Shown piece by piece: positions 54,926-64,000 of a DNA stretch of 64,000 nt. The stretch is from Cladopsammia gracilis. Lineage: Eukaryota; Cnidaria; Anthozoa; Scleractinia; Dendrophylliidae. The position numbers and the translations under genes are program-made. The DNA lies in NCBI GenBank assembly GCA_022457155.1, contig JAJGOT010000155.1, positions 1,335,001 to 1,399,000 on the forward strand. The letters run 5' to 3'. The notes under the pieces were generated by a model. The model saw only the letters and a program-made list of their open reading frames with translations. It had not been told where the DNA came from and ran no database searches. Within the stretch, counting starts at the first letter, position 1; every line of letters begins with the position of its first letter.

Positions 54926-55411
54926 AGAACTCACTTCAAGCTGCCCAAAGCTGTATTTGAAGTGCCCGACCATGCACAGGGGACCCATCTGCCACTGTCG
55001 CAAAGCATGTTGGGAAATCCTATGACAAAACCGAAATGGAGTTCCCGCCCAAAAATTATTGCAAAATACTGTAAGTCTGAAAGCACTTCGGATATTGGGC
55101 ATTTCGACCAAGGCACAGGATGGGAAATGGCCCACATCTCTCAACACTGCACCTTTTCTGATCCAAAGTGACTCCAGACTTTCCCGCCGGTTCGTCTTGC
55201 CCACCAAGGTCCATTTTTCACCTTGAGCGCTAAATGACACTTCAGACACAAGGAAGGACAAGAAACATGACTCATTTCTTTGAGAGGTGCTAGACTTAAG
55301 AGTCATTGTCAGAGAATACCAGGCGGGGCCAAAAGATGGGGGTCAGCCGATTCCCCTAATTTTTTCAGCATTTAAAGCTTATCGGGTAAGATTAAGATTG
55401 GCGTTATTAAA
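54926..55411. other. Unrecognised; open on both strands
   Basis: A minus-strand frame (55306-54878, 142 codons) overlaps the SINE-like repeat, and a plus-strand frame (54962-55171) reads SMLGNPMTKPKWSSRPK. Neither has a known domain. The stretch may be part of a repeat. Confidence 0.25.
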
Positions 55412-55615
55412 ATGATTTTCTGCCTTTTCACTCCCGAGTTTGACCACCCCCCTAAGTTTTGGCCTAAAAAGGCCCAAAAACTACTCGAAATCAGGCCAAC
55501 TTCTTCGCATATACCGAGACTTAAAGAAGAGCAAAAGCTGTGTCTAAAGTATGTGGCAAAAAAGCAAGATGTTTTCGGAATTTTGCCAACTGGATTTTCA
55601 AAACGGCAACCATGA
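55412..55615 (+). pseudogene. RecQ-like helicase fragment (motif I region)
   Basis: The frame reads LLEIRPTSSHIPRLKEEQKL and CLKYVAKKQDVFGILPTGF, which matches the Q-motif-plus-Walker-A start of RecQ-type helicases (LR..Q...L......DVF..LPTGFGKS). Here the P-loop reads GFSKRQ, with Gly to Ser and Ser lost, and a stop follows. A single fragment with no downstream helicase motifs found. RecQ-like genes are spread by repeats in corals (recalled). Confidence 0.5.
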
Positions 55616-55744
55616 TGCAGATTATCTGTTGGATGCCAAATCAAACGCCATTACAAAACAACAGGGGGTTATCCTAGCTCCACCGAATCAGACTCTATTG
55701 ATCATTCATTTATATATTGCTGCTTTACTAATTCATTTCTAGGA

Positions 55745-56215
55745 AATGTTATTCAATGGTTTAATGACTCAAACAACACTTGCTTCTCCCTCACGACTGA
55801 ACAAACTTTATTTGGAATTATGTCCAGTCAGCACGCAAAAAAACGTTGTTAAGAAATTAAATTATACTCTCTTATTTATGATACTATATTTACACCAGTA
55901 AACTCCACTCCAAAGCTTTAACTCTTCAAGAATTCAAAAATAAAGTATTGATAAAGTATCCAACCGAGAATTTACCCTAGATACAGATTACTTAGAAATC
56001 TTAAATTCAACATTAGTTAATGTTCAAATACTTTCCTGAAAGACTGTCCCTAATTTCACGCTCGGTTTGCATGATATTTATAAATCAGTATATATGTATT
56101 TACAGAAATTATATAATAATGACAGTCTATTTTATATGTAAATGGTTTTTGTGGTGTTTTGTAAACGACTTGTAAATGAAGGTGAAATAAAGTTTTGCAT
56201 AAAAAAAAATACAGA
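55745..56215 (+). mobile_element. LINE 3' fragment with poly(A)
   Basis: Broken frames read IQWFNDSNNTCFSLTTEQTL and, after shifts, TLLFMIYYIYTSKLHSKAL and LQEFKNKVLI, matching the end of the LINE protein at 36342-36989 (VVGWFNSSNGTS, TLLFMKYYLYSRKL). The 3' part ends aataaagttttgcataaaaaaaaa at about 56185-56211. A second, older copy of the same family on the plus strand. Confidence 0.65.
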
Positions 56216-56939
56216 AGTTTCTAAGGAGCTAAAAATTATTGCAATAATTCATGATTTCGGTACAGTGGAATTATGAGACTACGGCTTTTTGAGACTTGGA
56301 TCTAAGATGCCTATTACTGTGTGGCTGGAAACACTATAATCCGCCAAGATCAAAAGGTCAATATCATCGAAGAATACACATTCATTACTGTGATCTAAAG
56401 GCGCAATTCTCTCTGAAGTCTTACTGTGAAAGCTTTATACTTTAGGCCTTTTAAATACTTTTTAGCAAAGAGTGGGAGTCATGTTTAGCCTGTCTGTTTT
56501 TATACTACTACCGATGCATTCAACCGAATAAAAACATGACAACTTGTTGACATATTAATTTACTTGCTCACAATATAATAACAGGATAATTACTAGGGGG
56601 TGGAACGGCGGCATCAAAGGCGAGTCCACAGGCTTCGCCGCCCTCTCCCTCTTCCCCAATCCGCCCTCGGCTCGCTTTGCTCGCCAATTTTAACCTCACC
56701 CAATTCCCCAAAAAGAAGCCTGTTTACAGGCTATACAAGAGTTGCAAAAAAGGGGAGGAGATTGCTAGGTTGAGGGCATAGGTGTCATGAGTTCCAGGTA
56801 GGGGTATAAAAGGAAATTTTTGTAATTCCGCTATGTGCAGTTCATCGAAAGCGGGATTGGCTATTAACATTTGAAAAAAAGGCATAAATTGGAAAATGGT
56901 CATTACAAAACATTCACTATTTTATAAGGGTGCAGCACT
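56216..56939. other. Noncoding; GC-richer patch
   Basis: No gene. A GC-richer patch at 56596-56700 (ggaacggcggcatcaaaggc, cgccctcggctcgctttgct) stands out, with no ORF or TIR support. Confidence 0.35.
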
Positions 56940-57132
56940 TTTTAATTCTTAAATTCTGATCTGTAGCAAGTGTTTTTATAGACTAAGATTTATAAATTTT
57001 TATCCATAATTGTATATGTAAATTTTCTGTAAATTTCTTATTTTAGTTTTATTTTACAGGGCCCACACTGATAACAATTGTATAACTGAAGTGGCTACCC
57101 TGTTTAAATATTTGTTGTTATTATTATTAAGG
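56940..57132 (+). mobile_element. LINE 3' tail with (TTA)n end
   Basis: acagggcccacactgataac and gtggctaccctgtttaaata end in tgttgttattattatta. Same 3' end type as 47820-47905. A very short 5'-truncated insertion. Confidence 0.55.
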
Positions 57133-58745
57133 TAAAGCCTGTTAACAATCGGCGCAAACTAGAGCAAACGTACACGAACGTACACGAACGTACACGGACG
57201 CAATAACAGATGTGGAAGACGGATTAGCGTTGTCAGCTGCCGCGAAAAAGTGGGGAATTCCACGATCAACACTACAAGATAGGTGTAATGGTAGATATAA
57301 CTTAGCCGGAAGGGGACGAGCTACCATTTCAACCGCAGAAGAAGAAGACAGACTTGCCGACTGGCTTGTCGAAAGAGCGAAACGTGGTTTTGGCCTGTCA
57401 GTGAGTGAGTTTCTGGACTCGGTGAAGCGGTTTTTCGAAAAGGACAAAAGGGTCAATCCATTTTACGCAAACCGACCAAGTAGGAAGTGGTATCGAGGGT
57501 TTATCAAAAGAAATCCTAAAATAAGGCTGGTCTCTTTGGGTCCATGAAACAAACATGTTACAAAAATGTTAGGCGCTTCATGCAAAAGAATCCCAACACA
57601 GACCTCACCAAAAAGAACTTCTGTAGCGTATTTAAATCGACCTGGCAAGAGGTCATGTGGCCTTCAATTCTTGCCAATGCATTCAGAAGGTCCGGAACAT
57701 ATCCTGTTTGTAGAAGTGAGATCACTGACGACCAGGTCAGATCTTCCTTGGTGTACTCCTCATCTGTGCAAGGTACACACACTCCTTTGTCTGATGCTCA
57801 CGAATCTTCAACGATCGAGGAAAGTGTGTCAGTGAGACAACCCACACTCCTTTGCCACCTCCAGTGAACGTATCATCGTTTTCCAAGCAAAGTGCCTTTT
57901 TAGATACAGCGCATACTCCTTTGCCTCAGGCCTGCGAATTCTCAGTGCTTGAACAGACACCTACTCCTTTGGTAACCCCACTGAGTGCACATTTCCAATC
58001 CAAGCAACCTACGCAATGGACGCATTAGAATCTGTACTTGACTCACCCGTGAAGGAGAAATACAGGCGCAGAATTACCGAGGGCTACGATCTCGAAGAAG
58101 TCCAACATTTCGGGCTTGGAAAAAGCTCTGCATTGCTGCTTCTGAAGTTTCAGAGCCACCTTGTCATACAGCCGGATCAAGAACTCAGCAGCCCGCCTGC
58201 TTGTCCACCTCATCAAGTGTCCTGGATTCTCCTTCAATGTCATTAACGCCGTCAGTTTCCCCTGACCAGTACTTGAAGAAATCTCAACTTTTCTGTCTGC
58301 TCCTGACAGCAGCAACAACAGACGTAAAAACGTCAAAAGAACACTCCCAAACTTCCTAAACAGCGAAGTTTCGATGAAAATATTGCTTGATGCAAAATTG
58401 AAGAAAGGGAGAGATCTTGCCGCTAAGCAAAAGAAGTTAAGAGAAAAAGAACAACAGAAGGAAGCCAAGAGAAAAGAACAGGCGCAAAAAAACGGTACTA
58501 GATGAAAGAAAAAGAAAAAAGAATGAGAAGTCTGAAAAGAAAAGAAAAAAAGGAGTGCAGAGCAACAGTGGAAAGAATTGGAGAGAATCTTTATCCCAGA
58601 CAAGAGAGAACGAGAACACTTGCAAAGTATGCTGACAAGATTATTCTCCATCTGATGACATTGATTGCGTCCCTTTCCGAGTTGACACAACTCCTATTGA
58701 CACTGATGAGGATTTCTTTTGTCACGATTGCTCTTAATATGATTT
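57133..58745 (+). pseudogene. Pogo-type transposase lacking its DDE core
   Basis: The N-terminal half (57212-57547) has a psq-type helix-turn-helix (LALSAAAKKWGIPRSTLQDR) and a CENP-B-type domain (EEEDRLADWLVERAKRGFGL, NRPSRKWYRGFIKRNPKIRL). Within a few bases of its stop the next frame (57544-57867) starts with the family's post-catalytic block: RRFMQKNPNTDLTKKNFCSV and SILANAFRRSGTYPVCRSEI. The catalytic D-D-D core, normally about 200 residues, is absent. A degenerate C-terminus follows, with KLKKGRDLAAKQKKLREKEQ at about 58400-58460. A tandem acgtacacga triplet at 57168-57197 disturbs the start. DNA binding may survive in principle; transposition cannot. Confidence 0.6.
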
Positions 58746-59661
58746 ATTGTTAGCTTTTTCAAATAAGAACAAGATTTGACTTTTTCTTATTGTTTTTACC
58801 CAACCATTGGCTATGGTCTGATGCGAGTTGAATGAAACTTAAGGCCATTGCTGTTGCCCTTCGACTCTCGTTCTCGTTCATGGGTTTACCCTCATTTTTC
58901 TTTTTGCCTATTGATGTTTTATAAAGTTTGTTGTAAACTTAATTACCTGAAGACATAATGGTCAGAACTGAGGTCAATGTGTACAATATACGGGTTTCTG
59001 ACGTAGTAGAAGTAATTGATGGAAACTTCAATAGGTCTGTGTAAATGTAGCATGACGATTGCAATTAGTAACTTTTCGATTCCCGCATTAGTGAGAAGTG
59101 AGCTGTTGTTCTTACTTTATTCCAGTGCAATGAAAGTGTGGACTCTGCGGCTCCGTCTAGAAAAATAGTTTGACCGTAGAATATAAACAGGGTTAATGAG
59201 AATCTGAGATTGTTGTCAAAAACGTCATTGCAGTTCAGTTTTATACAGCATAACCATAGGTTATATAATAAATATAGTTACATAAACAGAGGAGAAATGG
59301 ACTCACTTGACTGTAACAGATGTACTAGGTAAACGCAACGATCAGCATACATTAAGTCAAACGTTTCAGTTAAAAAATTATGACCTTTGCAAGATTTCTT
59401 TACCTTCTTCAGTAGATTTTTAAATCCATTTAAATAGTAAAGTATATAGTGTTTTGAGCACTGACATTAGTGGTCTGTTTTGTTTATTTAAAGTGAGCTA
59501 TTGTTATTAAAAATAAAAATATTATAGAGCAACTTGGAGTGCTTAGAAAAGCGCTTTCAAAACTTGACTCCTCCAACCTTTCAAATAAAGCAGTTTTTGG
59601 TGTAGGAACTGAACTTTAGTGCGATAACTTGCTCCTCACCAGGAGATGATTCCACTTTTCA
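58746..59661. other. Noncoding, nothing recognised
   Basis: AT-rich; no open frame with recognisable sense, no repeat borders seen. Confidence 0.35.
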
Positions 59662-59981
59662 GGTATTCTTGAGACATGGTCGTGATCAACATGAAGAACG
59701 CTGTTGTTAAATGCTATTACGAGTTCCAAATACGACCACCGCCAATGCTGTCTTTGCCTGTGATGAGAGAATACGGAAACAGACATGATCCAAAACCATG
59801 TTTGGTATGGGTTCCAGAACTGGAGTCCATACCTCGGCCTATGTGGGATATTGTTACTGACGAGAAAAGGGGTGAAATGGTGAAAACTATTGCTGGACTA
59901 CCCATAGGTATAGTTCCAATTGGGCTTTCGCCATTGTTTTGGGACCTGTTAAGGTCTCCATGTGTTGATTCCATTGAATGG
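59662..59981 (+). CDS. Possible single exon of an unknown gene
   Basis: An open frame from ATG 59676 to TAA 59984 lies between an acceptor-like cttttcag (59654-59661) and a strong donor (atg|gtaagtc, GT at 59982). It encodes about 102 residues rich in Pro and aromatic residues (YYEFQIRPPPMLSLPVMREY, LVWVPELESIPRPMWDIV, GIVPIGLSPLFWDLL). Composition is coding-like and intact. It could be a middle exon of a host or repeat gene; neighbouring exons were not found and no family is recognised. Confidence 0.35.
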
Positions 59982-59984
59982 TAA

Positions 59985-60555
59985 GTCAAAATAAGGAAGG
60001 TAAAGAAAGCGATTCAAAAATTGTACAACACAAAATACGAGTTCATTACAATTAGTTGGACTCCTTACACACATAAATCGGTTAAGAACACGTTGCCAAC
60101 ACATTCAAGACCTTCTTTGTGACTCCTACGCATCCTTACATTCTACGGCTGGCGTTCCCACTAACAGTGGTGTTGATAACAGATACATTGTACTTTTTGA
60201 TGGTAGATGAAGATTATTATTGCTGTTATTCCAGTATTATTAGGATGAGCTAATTATTTATCTTAGGGATAACATCAGAAGGGACAGAAAAAAATGAATT
60301 AAAAATATTGTAATATTCTTCTTGTAGTAAACAGACAGGGGACAAGGCTCTCTACCGTTGGTCAGGAACAGGATATCTAGCTTCGTTTTAACCTCATTTT
60401 CATATTTTAGAAACTAATGATGATGCCAATGTAAAGCGAAGGCCACGCCACCAAAACAGCACCTTCAGCTATTTTTTTGACAATATGGCTCACCAATTAT
60501 TTTCAAAATGCCTTTCCAAGAAAATTCAGCTTAATTATAGCAGGAATAATACAAA
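59985..60555. other. Noncoding, nothing recognised
   Basis: AT-rich; no ORF or repeat identified. Confidence 0.35.
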
Positions 60556-60935
60556 TCAGAATCAAAGGCTCCTAAGAGCCAACCCGTAAATAAGAAATGC
60601 CTACGCCTAAGGCAATTTCGCGGTAAGCTTATGTTTTCACACTGACACGGTTCAAAATTTTTCTAAAATGGAACGTTAGGATTTTGTCACGCAGAAAGGA
60701 AAATACAATACATCACTCATAATGTTCAGTCTGAAGAAGAAAGGAAAAAAAAAAGAAAAAAGGGAGGTCCCAAGCGAGACTCTAACCCCCGGCCTTCCGA
60801 CCTGGCTTCTAGCTATCATTCCGCGCACAGATCCACTCGGCCGTCGTGATCAGTGACTTAGAATCAGCTAAATTTAATTACTTGATTCTTTTAGATCGAT
60901 TTTAATGTTGCATTGAGACTACAAATGCAAAACAT
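60556..60935 (-). repeat. tRNA-headed SINE-like repeat, copy 2
   Basis: Minus strand near 60860-60775 has acggccgagtgga (A-box-like) and gggggttagagtctcgc (B-box-like). Flanks agcttatgttttcacactga and agatcgattttaatgttgca match copy 1 at 54571-54925. The stems are not tRNA-like overall. The two copies have different tRNA-like heads. Confidence 0.55.
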
Positions 60936-61206
60936 CTTTAAGCTTGTTGTTTATATTCGTTTACAGCAAATTAATTGTTTTTGCTGGATTCACGCTGTTA
61001 AAAACACTTTCTCTTGCGATATTATCGGCATTAAGGGTTACTTTTTGTGTCCCTTGTACTAGCGCTAGACTTTACAATACCCGGCCACTCTGAAGTCGCA
61101 TTACTCGCGCATCGTGGCCCGTGGTACCACGGTGAATGGATAAGTTCAAATTTGTGACACCGCGGTCCGCAGTCCCATGGTATCGTGAATACCGCTTGAG
61201 TTTGGC

Positions 61207-61390
61207 GCTGATCTACAAGGGCTTTACATGAAAATGGTTAGCTTTCATTTATTGTTATGGTAATACCATACACATCTTAAACTTTGTGGGTTAAGCGCTG
61301 ATCTATAGTGATTAGGGCTAAGAACTGCCTCGAAATGGTTAGCTTTCATTTGTTGTTATGGTAACACCATACAAATCTTAACTCACTGTC
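61207..61390. repeat. Two-copy direct repeat, about 90 bp
   Basis: gcgctgatcta and atggttagctttcatttatt, then gttatggtaataccatacac, recur as gcgctgatcta, atggttagctttcatttgtt and gttatggtaacaccatacaa. A diverged tandem duplication. Confidence 0.75.
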
Positions 61391-61424
61391 TTCAGGTCTT
61401 TAAAATTTTAGACGAATTCGTCTG

Positions 61425-61715
61425 ATGACAAAAAACACTCGCAAAAAATCGCGTTACTTCCGATTGCCTCCAAATTTGGCCCACAGGAAGTTAATAGATT
61501 TAGCTAATTATGTGCCTAGTTCCAGCCCCCATCGTGTTTTGCACCTCAAGTATTTGGGACGGCTTTTGCGAAGAATGAAAGCTTGTATCGACAAATTTCA
61601 ACCAAATACAAGTCAAGCAAATTATTTTGAAGGATTCTGGAGGATAACAAGCCAAACAAACGCAAAAATCGATGAAAGAAAAAGTAAGAATCTTTGCTTC
61701 AAATTCGCTGAGTAG
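61425..61715 (+). CDS. Basic small ORF, possible first exon
   Basis: A 96-codon frame from ATG 61425, very Arg/Lys-rich at the start (MTKNTRKKSRYFRLPPNLAH), then helical (LHLKYLGRLLRRMKACIDKF). A donor-like aaa|gtaaga at about 61685 suggests it may be a first exon ending near residue 87. No family recognised. Intact but short, so moderate doubt. Confidence 0.3.
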   Translation: MTKNTRKKSRYFRLPPNLAHRKLIDLANYVPSSSPHRVLHLKYLGRLLRRMKACIDKFQPNTSQANYFEGFWRITSQTNAKIDERKSKNLCFKFAE

Positions 61716-62057
61716 GCCAGTCTGTCACACATTTCTGTTGAAACGCAGTGAAATCCGTCCCGTTGAGCTTTTTGCCTTCAAAGCTTTGCTTATTTTGCTG
61801 ACTTTTATCAGTAAATTCATGTTTGCTTGTTTTTAACTCGATATTTCGCCGAGACAATAAAAAATAAAGCAGCTTTTGAAAGTAAATATCGGGTCACGAG
61901 TTGACACTCAAGTCTCAATTTTCACTATGCTAAAATTGGTAGTCGCTCTATATTTTCGACAGATATTCGTCTTTTGCTTAGATATTGAAGAATAAAAATT
62001 ATTTCTACTGTATTACATAAAATAGACAACTTTCCTGGAAAAATTACACTCTTAACC
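61716..62057. other. Noncoding, nothing recognised
   Basis: AT-rich; leads into the minisatellite. Confidence 0.35.
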
Positions 62058-63340
62058 GTGGACCGCAGTGGCAGGGAAAACTTATGTATCATTCATTATT
62101 ATTCATTGCCCGTGGCACCGCAGAACGCGGTGGCAGGGAAAACTTAGTCATCATTATTATTCATTGACTGTGGCACCGCGGACCGTGGTGGCAGAGAAAA
62201 CTTATACATCATTATTATTCATCGACTGTGGCACCGTGGACCGCGGTGGCAGGGAAAACTTATACATCATTATTATTCATCGACTGTGGCACCGTGGACC
62301 GCAGTGGCAGAGAAAACTTACCGTATTTACCCGTGTATAAGTCGACCTTTCACGACCTAATAATCAGTCCAAAAAATCGCCCTCGACTTATACATGGGTC
62401 AAAAATTGAGATCCAATTGTGAATAAATTATTCACAATTAGCATAATAAATGTCTTTATTTGTTAACAAACGTCTAATAAACCAGCGACAGTACAGGTTA
62501 CGATGTCCTTTTGCTTAGAGATCTGTGTCTTTAAATAAGCAGTTCAAGTTGAAATGCATTAAGATTTATCTGTTAAACATAAACCTGAATGTTGTAAATA
62601 CTCACAATTTTTGAATAAAGAGCTGACATTTCCTGCTAATAAAGCCGTAAATCCGCTCGAAGAAAAACATCTTTCTCGCTTCGAACTTTGCTGTTTAGTA
62701 ACCTGGCTTAGTAATCACGTGTAGTTATCAGTTACCAATATACTCGACCGATTTTGTAGCTTGGTTACCAAGTTCCACGAGCAAGCTTTGCAATTTGTTT
62801 ATCAAGTCGTTTTCAAAGGTTCTTGAGCTTCTTTGGTGTTTTGCCTGTCTTCTAAAGCCATTTTCCACCTCTCCACAATTAGAAAGGTTCGTTTTAAATT
62901 AGTATGTTTGATTTTATAAGCCTATTTCAAAAGTTATGGACAAAATGCCCACATATACACGTGTTGCTAAAACCCGCTAAAACGCTCACGTGCGCGCCAT
63001 AATAAACTTCACGTTAAAACTTGCTGTGATTTTTTCATATATCCATAGTACCTGAAAGAAAATTCTAAGAAATACAAGATTATTTTTCCAAGAAGATTCT
63101 TACCAAGAAATGAAGAAAACTTAGTTTTTGGCCTCAAAAATAGGGGGTCGACTTATACACGGGATCGACTAATACACGGGTAAATACGGTATACATCATT
63201 ATTCATCGACTGTGGCACCGTGGACCGCAGTGGCAGGGAAAACTTATACATCATTATTATTCATCGACTGTGGCACCGTGGACCGCGGTGGCAGGGAAAA
63301 CTTGTACATCATTGACATCATTATTATTAATAGAAATATT
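62058..63340. repeat. 58-bp minisatellite, split by a MITE
   Basis: The unit ctgtggcaccgtggaccgcg, gtggcagggaaaactta and tacatcattattattcatcga repeats with few changes: about five units at 62058-62320 and two to three at 63190-63340, interrupted by the insertion at 62321-63189. Frames of repeated GTVDRGGREN-type peptide are repeat artefacts. Confidence 0.9.
62321..63189. mobile_element. 869-bp Tigger-related MITE
   Basis: Ends CCGTATTTACCCGTGTATAA (left) and, inverted, CCGTATTTACCCGTGTATTA (right). TA flanks both sides (62319-62320, 63190-63191). A second inner copy of the tip word lies at the right (gtcgacttatacacgggatc). The first 20 bases equal the tip of the intact Tigger at 10213-12205, while the internal sequence differs (GTCGAC instead of TGCGC). 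No ORF. The borders are proven by the interrupted minisatellite unit. Confidence 0.92.
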
Positions 63341-64000
63341 TTTCTTCCACTGTGTATTCGCGGGCCAGGTCGCGTAAGTAACACTTTCCGAGTGGCTGGG
63401 TATTGTAAAGTTGCTCCTGTACGAGTGCTGGACCAGGGGCCACCATGCCGGTCCAAAGGCCCGCGAGCAAGACCACAATTTTTCAAATTACAAGAAAAGT
63501 ATTTGAGGAAGAAATTTTTTTAGGTTCAGATGTGATAGAGAACCATAAAAGCTATCTCCAGGCAAAATTTTAGCTCATGAAGTGTCGATTCAGGTAAGAT
63601 ATACGAATTATGTTGTTTAGTGCCGGACCAGGGTCCACATACTGTAACGAGCTTGTCGCTTGAATGATCTCTCGACAAATAAATTAGACAAACGGCCCGC
63701 ACTCGAGAAACTTCTTACAAAGGAATACTCATCCGCTGGACTTTTCGATGCTCGTGCAAGTTTGCTTGCAATTTGCCTCCACGGCGGTCACAAATTTGGC
63801 ATTGGTGGCTTCAAATTGCCACCTTTTTGCCTAAACTTTAGGAGTAAATAGCTGCAAATTTATTTGTAATTTTCCAATTTTATGAAACGACAGTAAGCTT
63901 AAGAGTATGAGCCGCGTGGCCTCCCTCGTGACGAGCATCATAACACGCTCCTGTCAACGAATTTGGCGGACACTTGCTACAAAGTGGCAATTAATTCAGC
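63341..64000. other. Noncoding, nothing certain
   Basis: A frame at 63660-63851 (ALEKLLTKEYSSAGLFDARA) is open but unrecognised. The words tgctggaccaggggcca (63429) and tgccggaccagggtcca (63622) recur once each. Confidence 0.3.

Noticed and set aside
58043..58690. 215-codon minus-strand ORF rich in Phe and Ser
   Set aside because: Antisense of the Lys-rich tail of the pogo-type gene; composition explained by the opposite strand.
62058..63340. CRISPR-like array
   Set aside because: Units are near-identical end to end without unique spacers, and the context is eukaryotic.
62068..63523. Repeated-peptide ORFs (GTVDRGGREN type)
   Set aside because: Direct products of the 58-bp minisatellite, on both strands, with no start or splice support.

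Overview
The window is eukaryotic nuclear DNA. It has GT-AG introns, a TATA-type promoter, AATAAA signals and an AT-rich background, and no operons or bacterial genes. The mixture of BEL/Pao, Penelope-like (PLE), R2-type, hAT, Harbinger, piggyBac and pogo/Tigger elements, together with several protein families I associate with anthozoan gene predictions (SAP+SWIM proteins, ZNF862-like hAT proteins), suggests a cnidarian, probably a coral or sea anemone. The species is an inference and cannot be settled from this sequence alone.

The region is an accessory, transposon-dense landscape in which mobile elements are nested in one another. From left to right: a PLE 3' end with a hammerhead-like motif (0.5-1.3 kb); an inverted repeat and a TIR element (2-3.2 kb); a decayed minus-strand transposon-like gene (3.3-5.2 kb); a dead BEL/Pao gag ending in an (AC)n tract (6.2-7.4 kb); a broken SAP/SWIM gene (7.4-8.4 kb); a TTAA-flanked element (8.9-9.7 kb); a decayed anthozoan repeat gene split by an intact pogo/Tigger transposon (9.9-14 kb); Harbinger remains (14.9-15.6 kb); and a structurally complete but mutated BEL/Pao element with both LTRs and a 5-bp target duplication (16.95-22.95 kb).

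Next come hAT fragments (23.6-24.4 and 29.2-30.3 kb), a shrunken pogo element (24.7-25.5 kb), and an unfamiliar gene region with a duplicated kappaB/AP-1-like promoter (26.1-28.6 kb). An unfamiliar four-exon gene with fully compatible splice phases follows (31.0-34.8 kb). A 3.5-kb TIR element holds two arrays of an 11-bp GAAACCCTTTG-type unit and a 5'-truncated LINE (35.7-39.2 kb). Two adjacent R2-type copies follow, the second split by a piggyBac transposon (39.5-46.9 kb), and then a hAT gene split by a LINE tail and a 238-bp MITE (46.9-49.4 kb).

The last part holds a 549-bp element with a 6-bp target duplication (51.4 kb), two related tRNA-headed repeats (54.6 and 60.6 kb), helicase and LINE scraps (55.4-57.1 kb), a pogo-type gene missing its catalytic core (57.1-58.7 kb), and a 58-bp minisatellite interrupted by a MITE whose ends match the intact Tigger (62.0-63.3 kb).

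The best candidates for something undescribed are the two unfamiliar spliced genes (26.5-27.7 and 31.0-34.8 kb), the 164-residue Cys-rich ORF at 28.05 kb, and the two unclassified TIR elements at 35.7-39.2 and 51.4-51.9 kb. Most other coding signals are transposon proteins, nearly all broken. The exception is the Tigger transposase, which is open over its full length between near-perfect ends.
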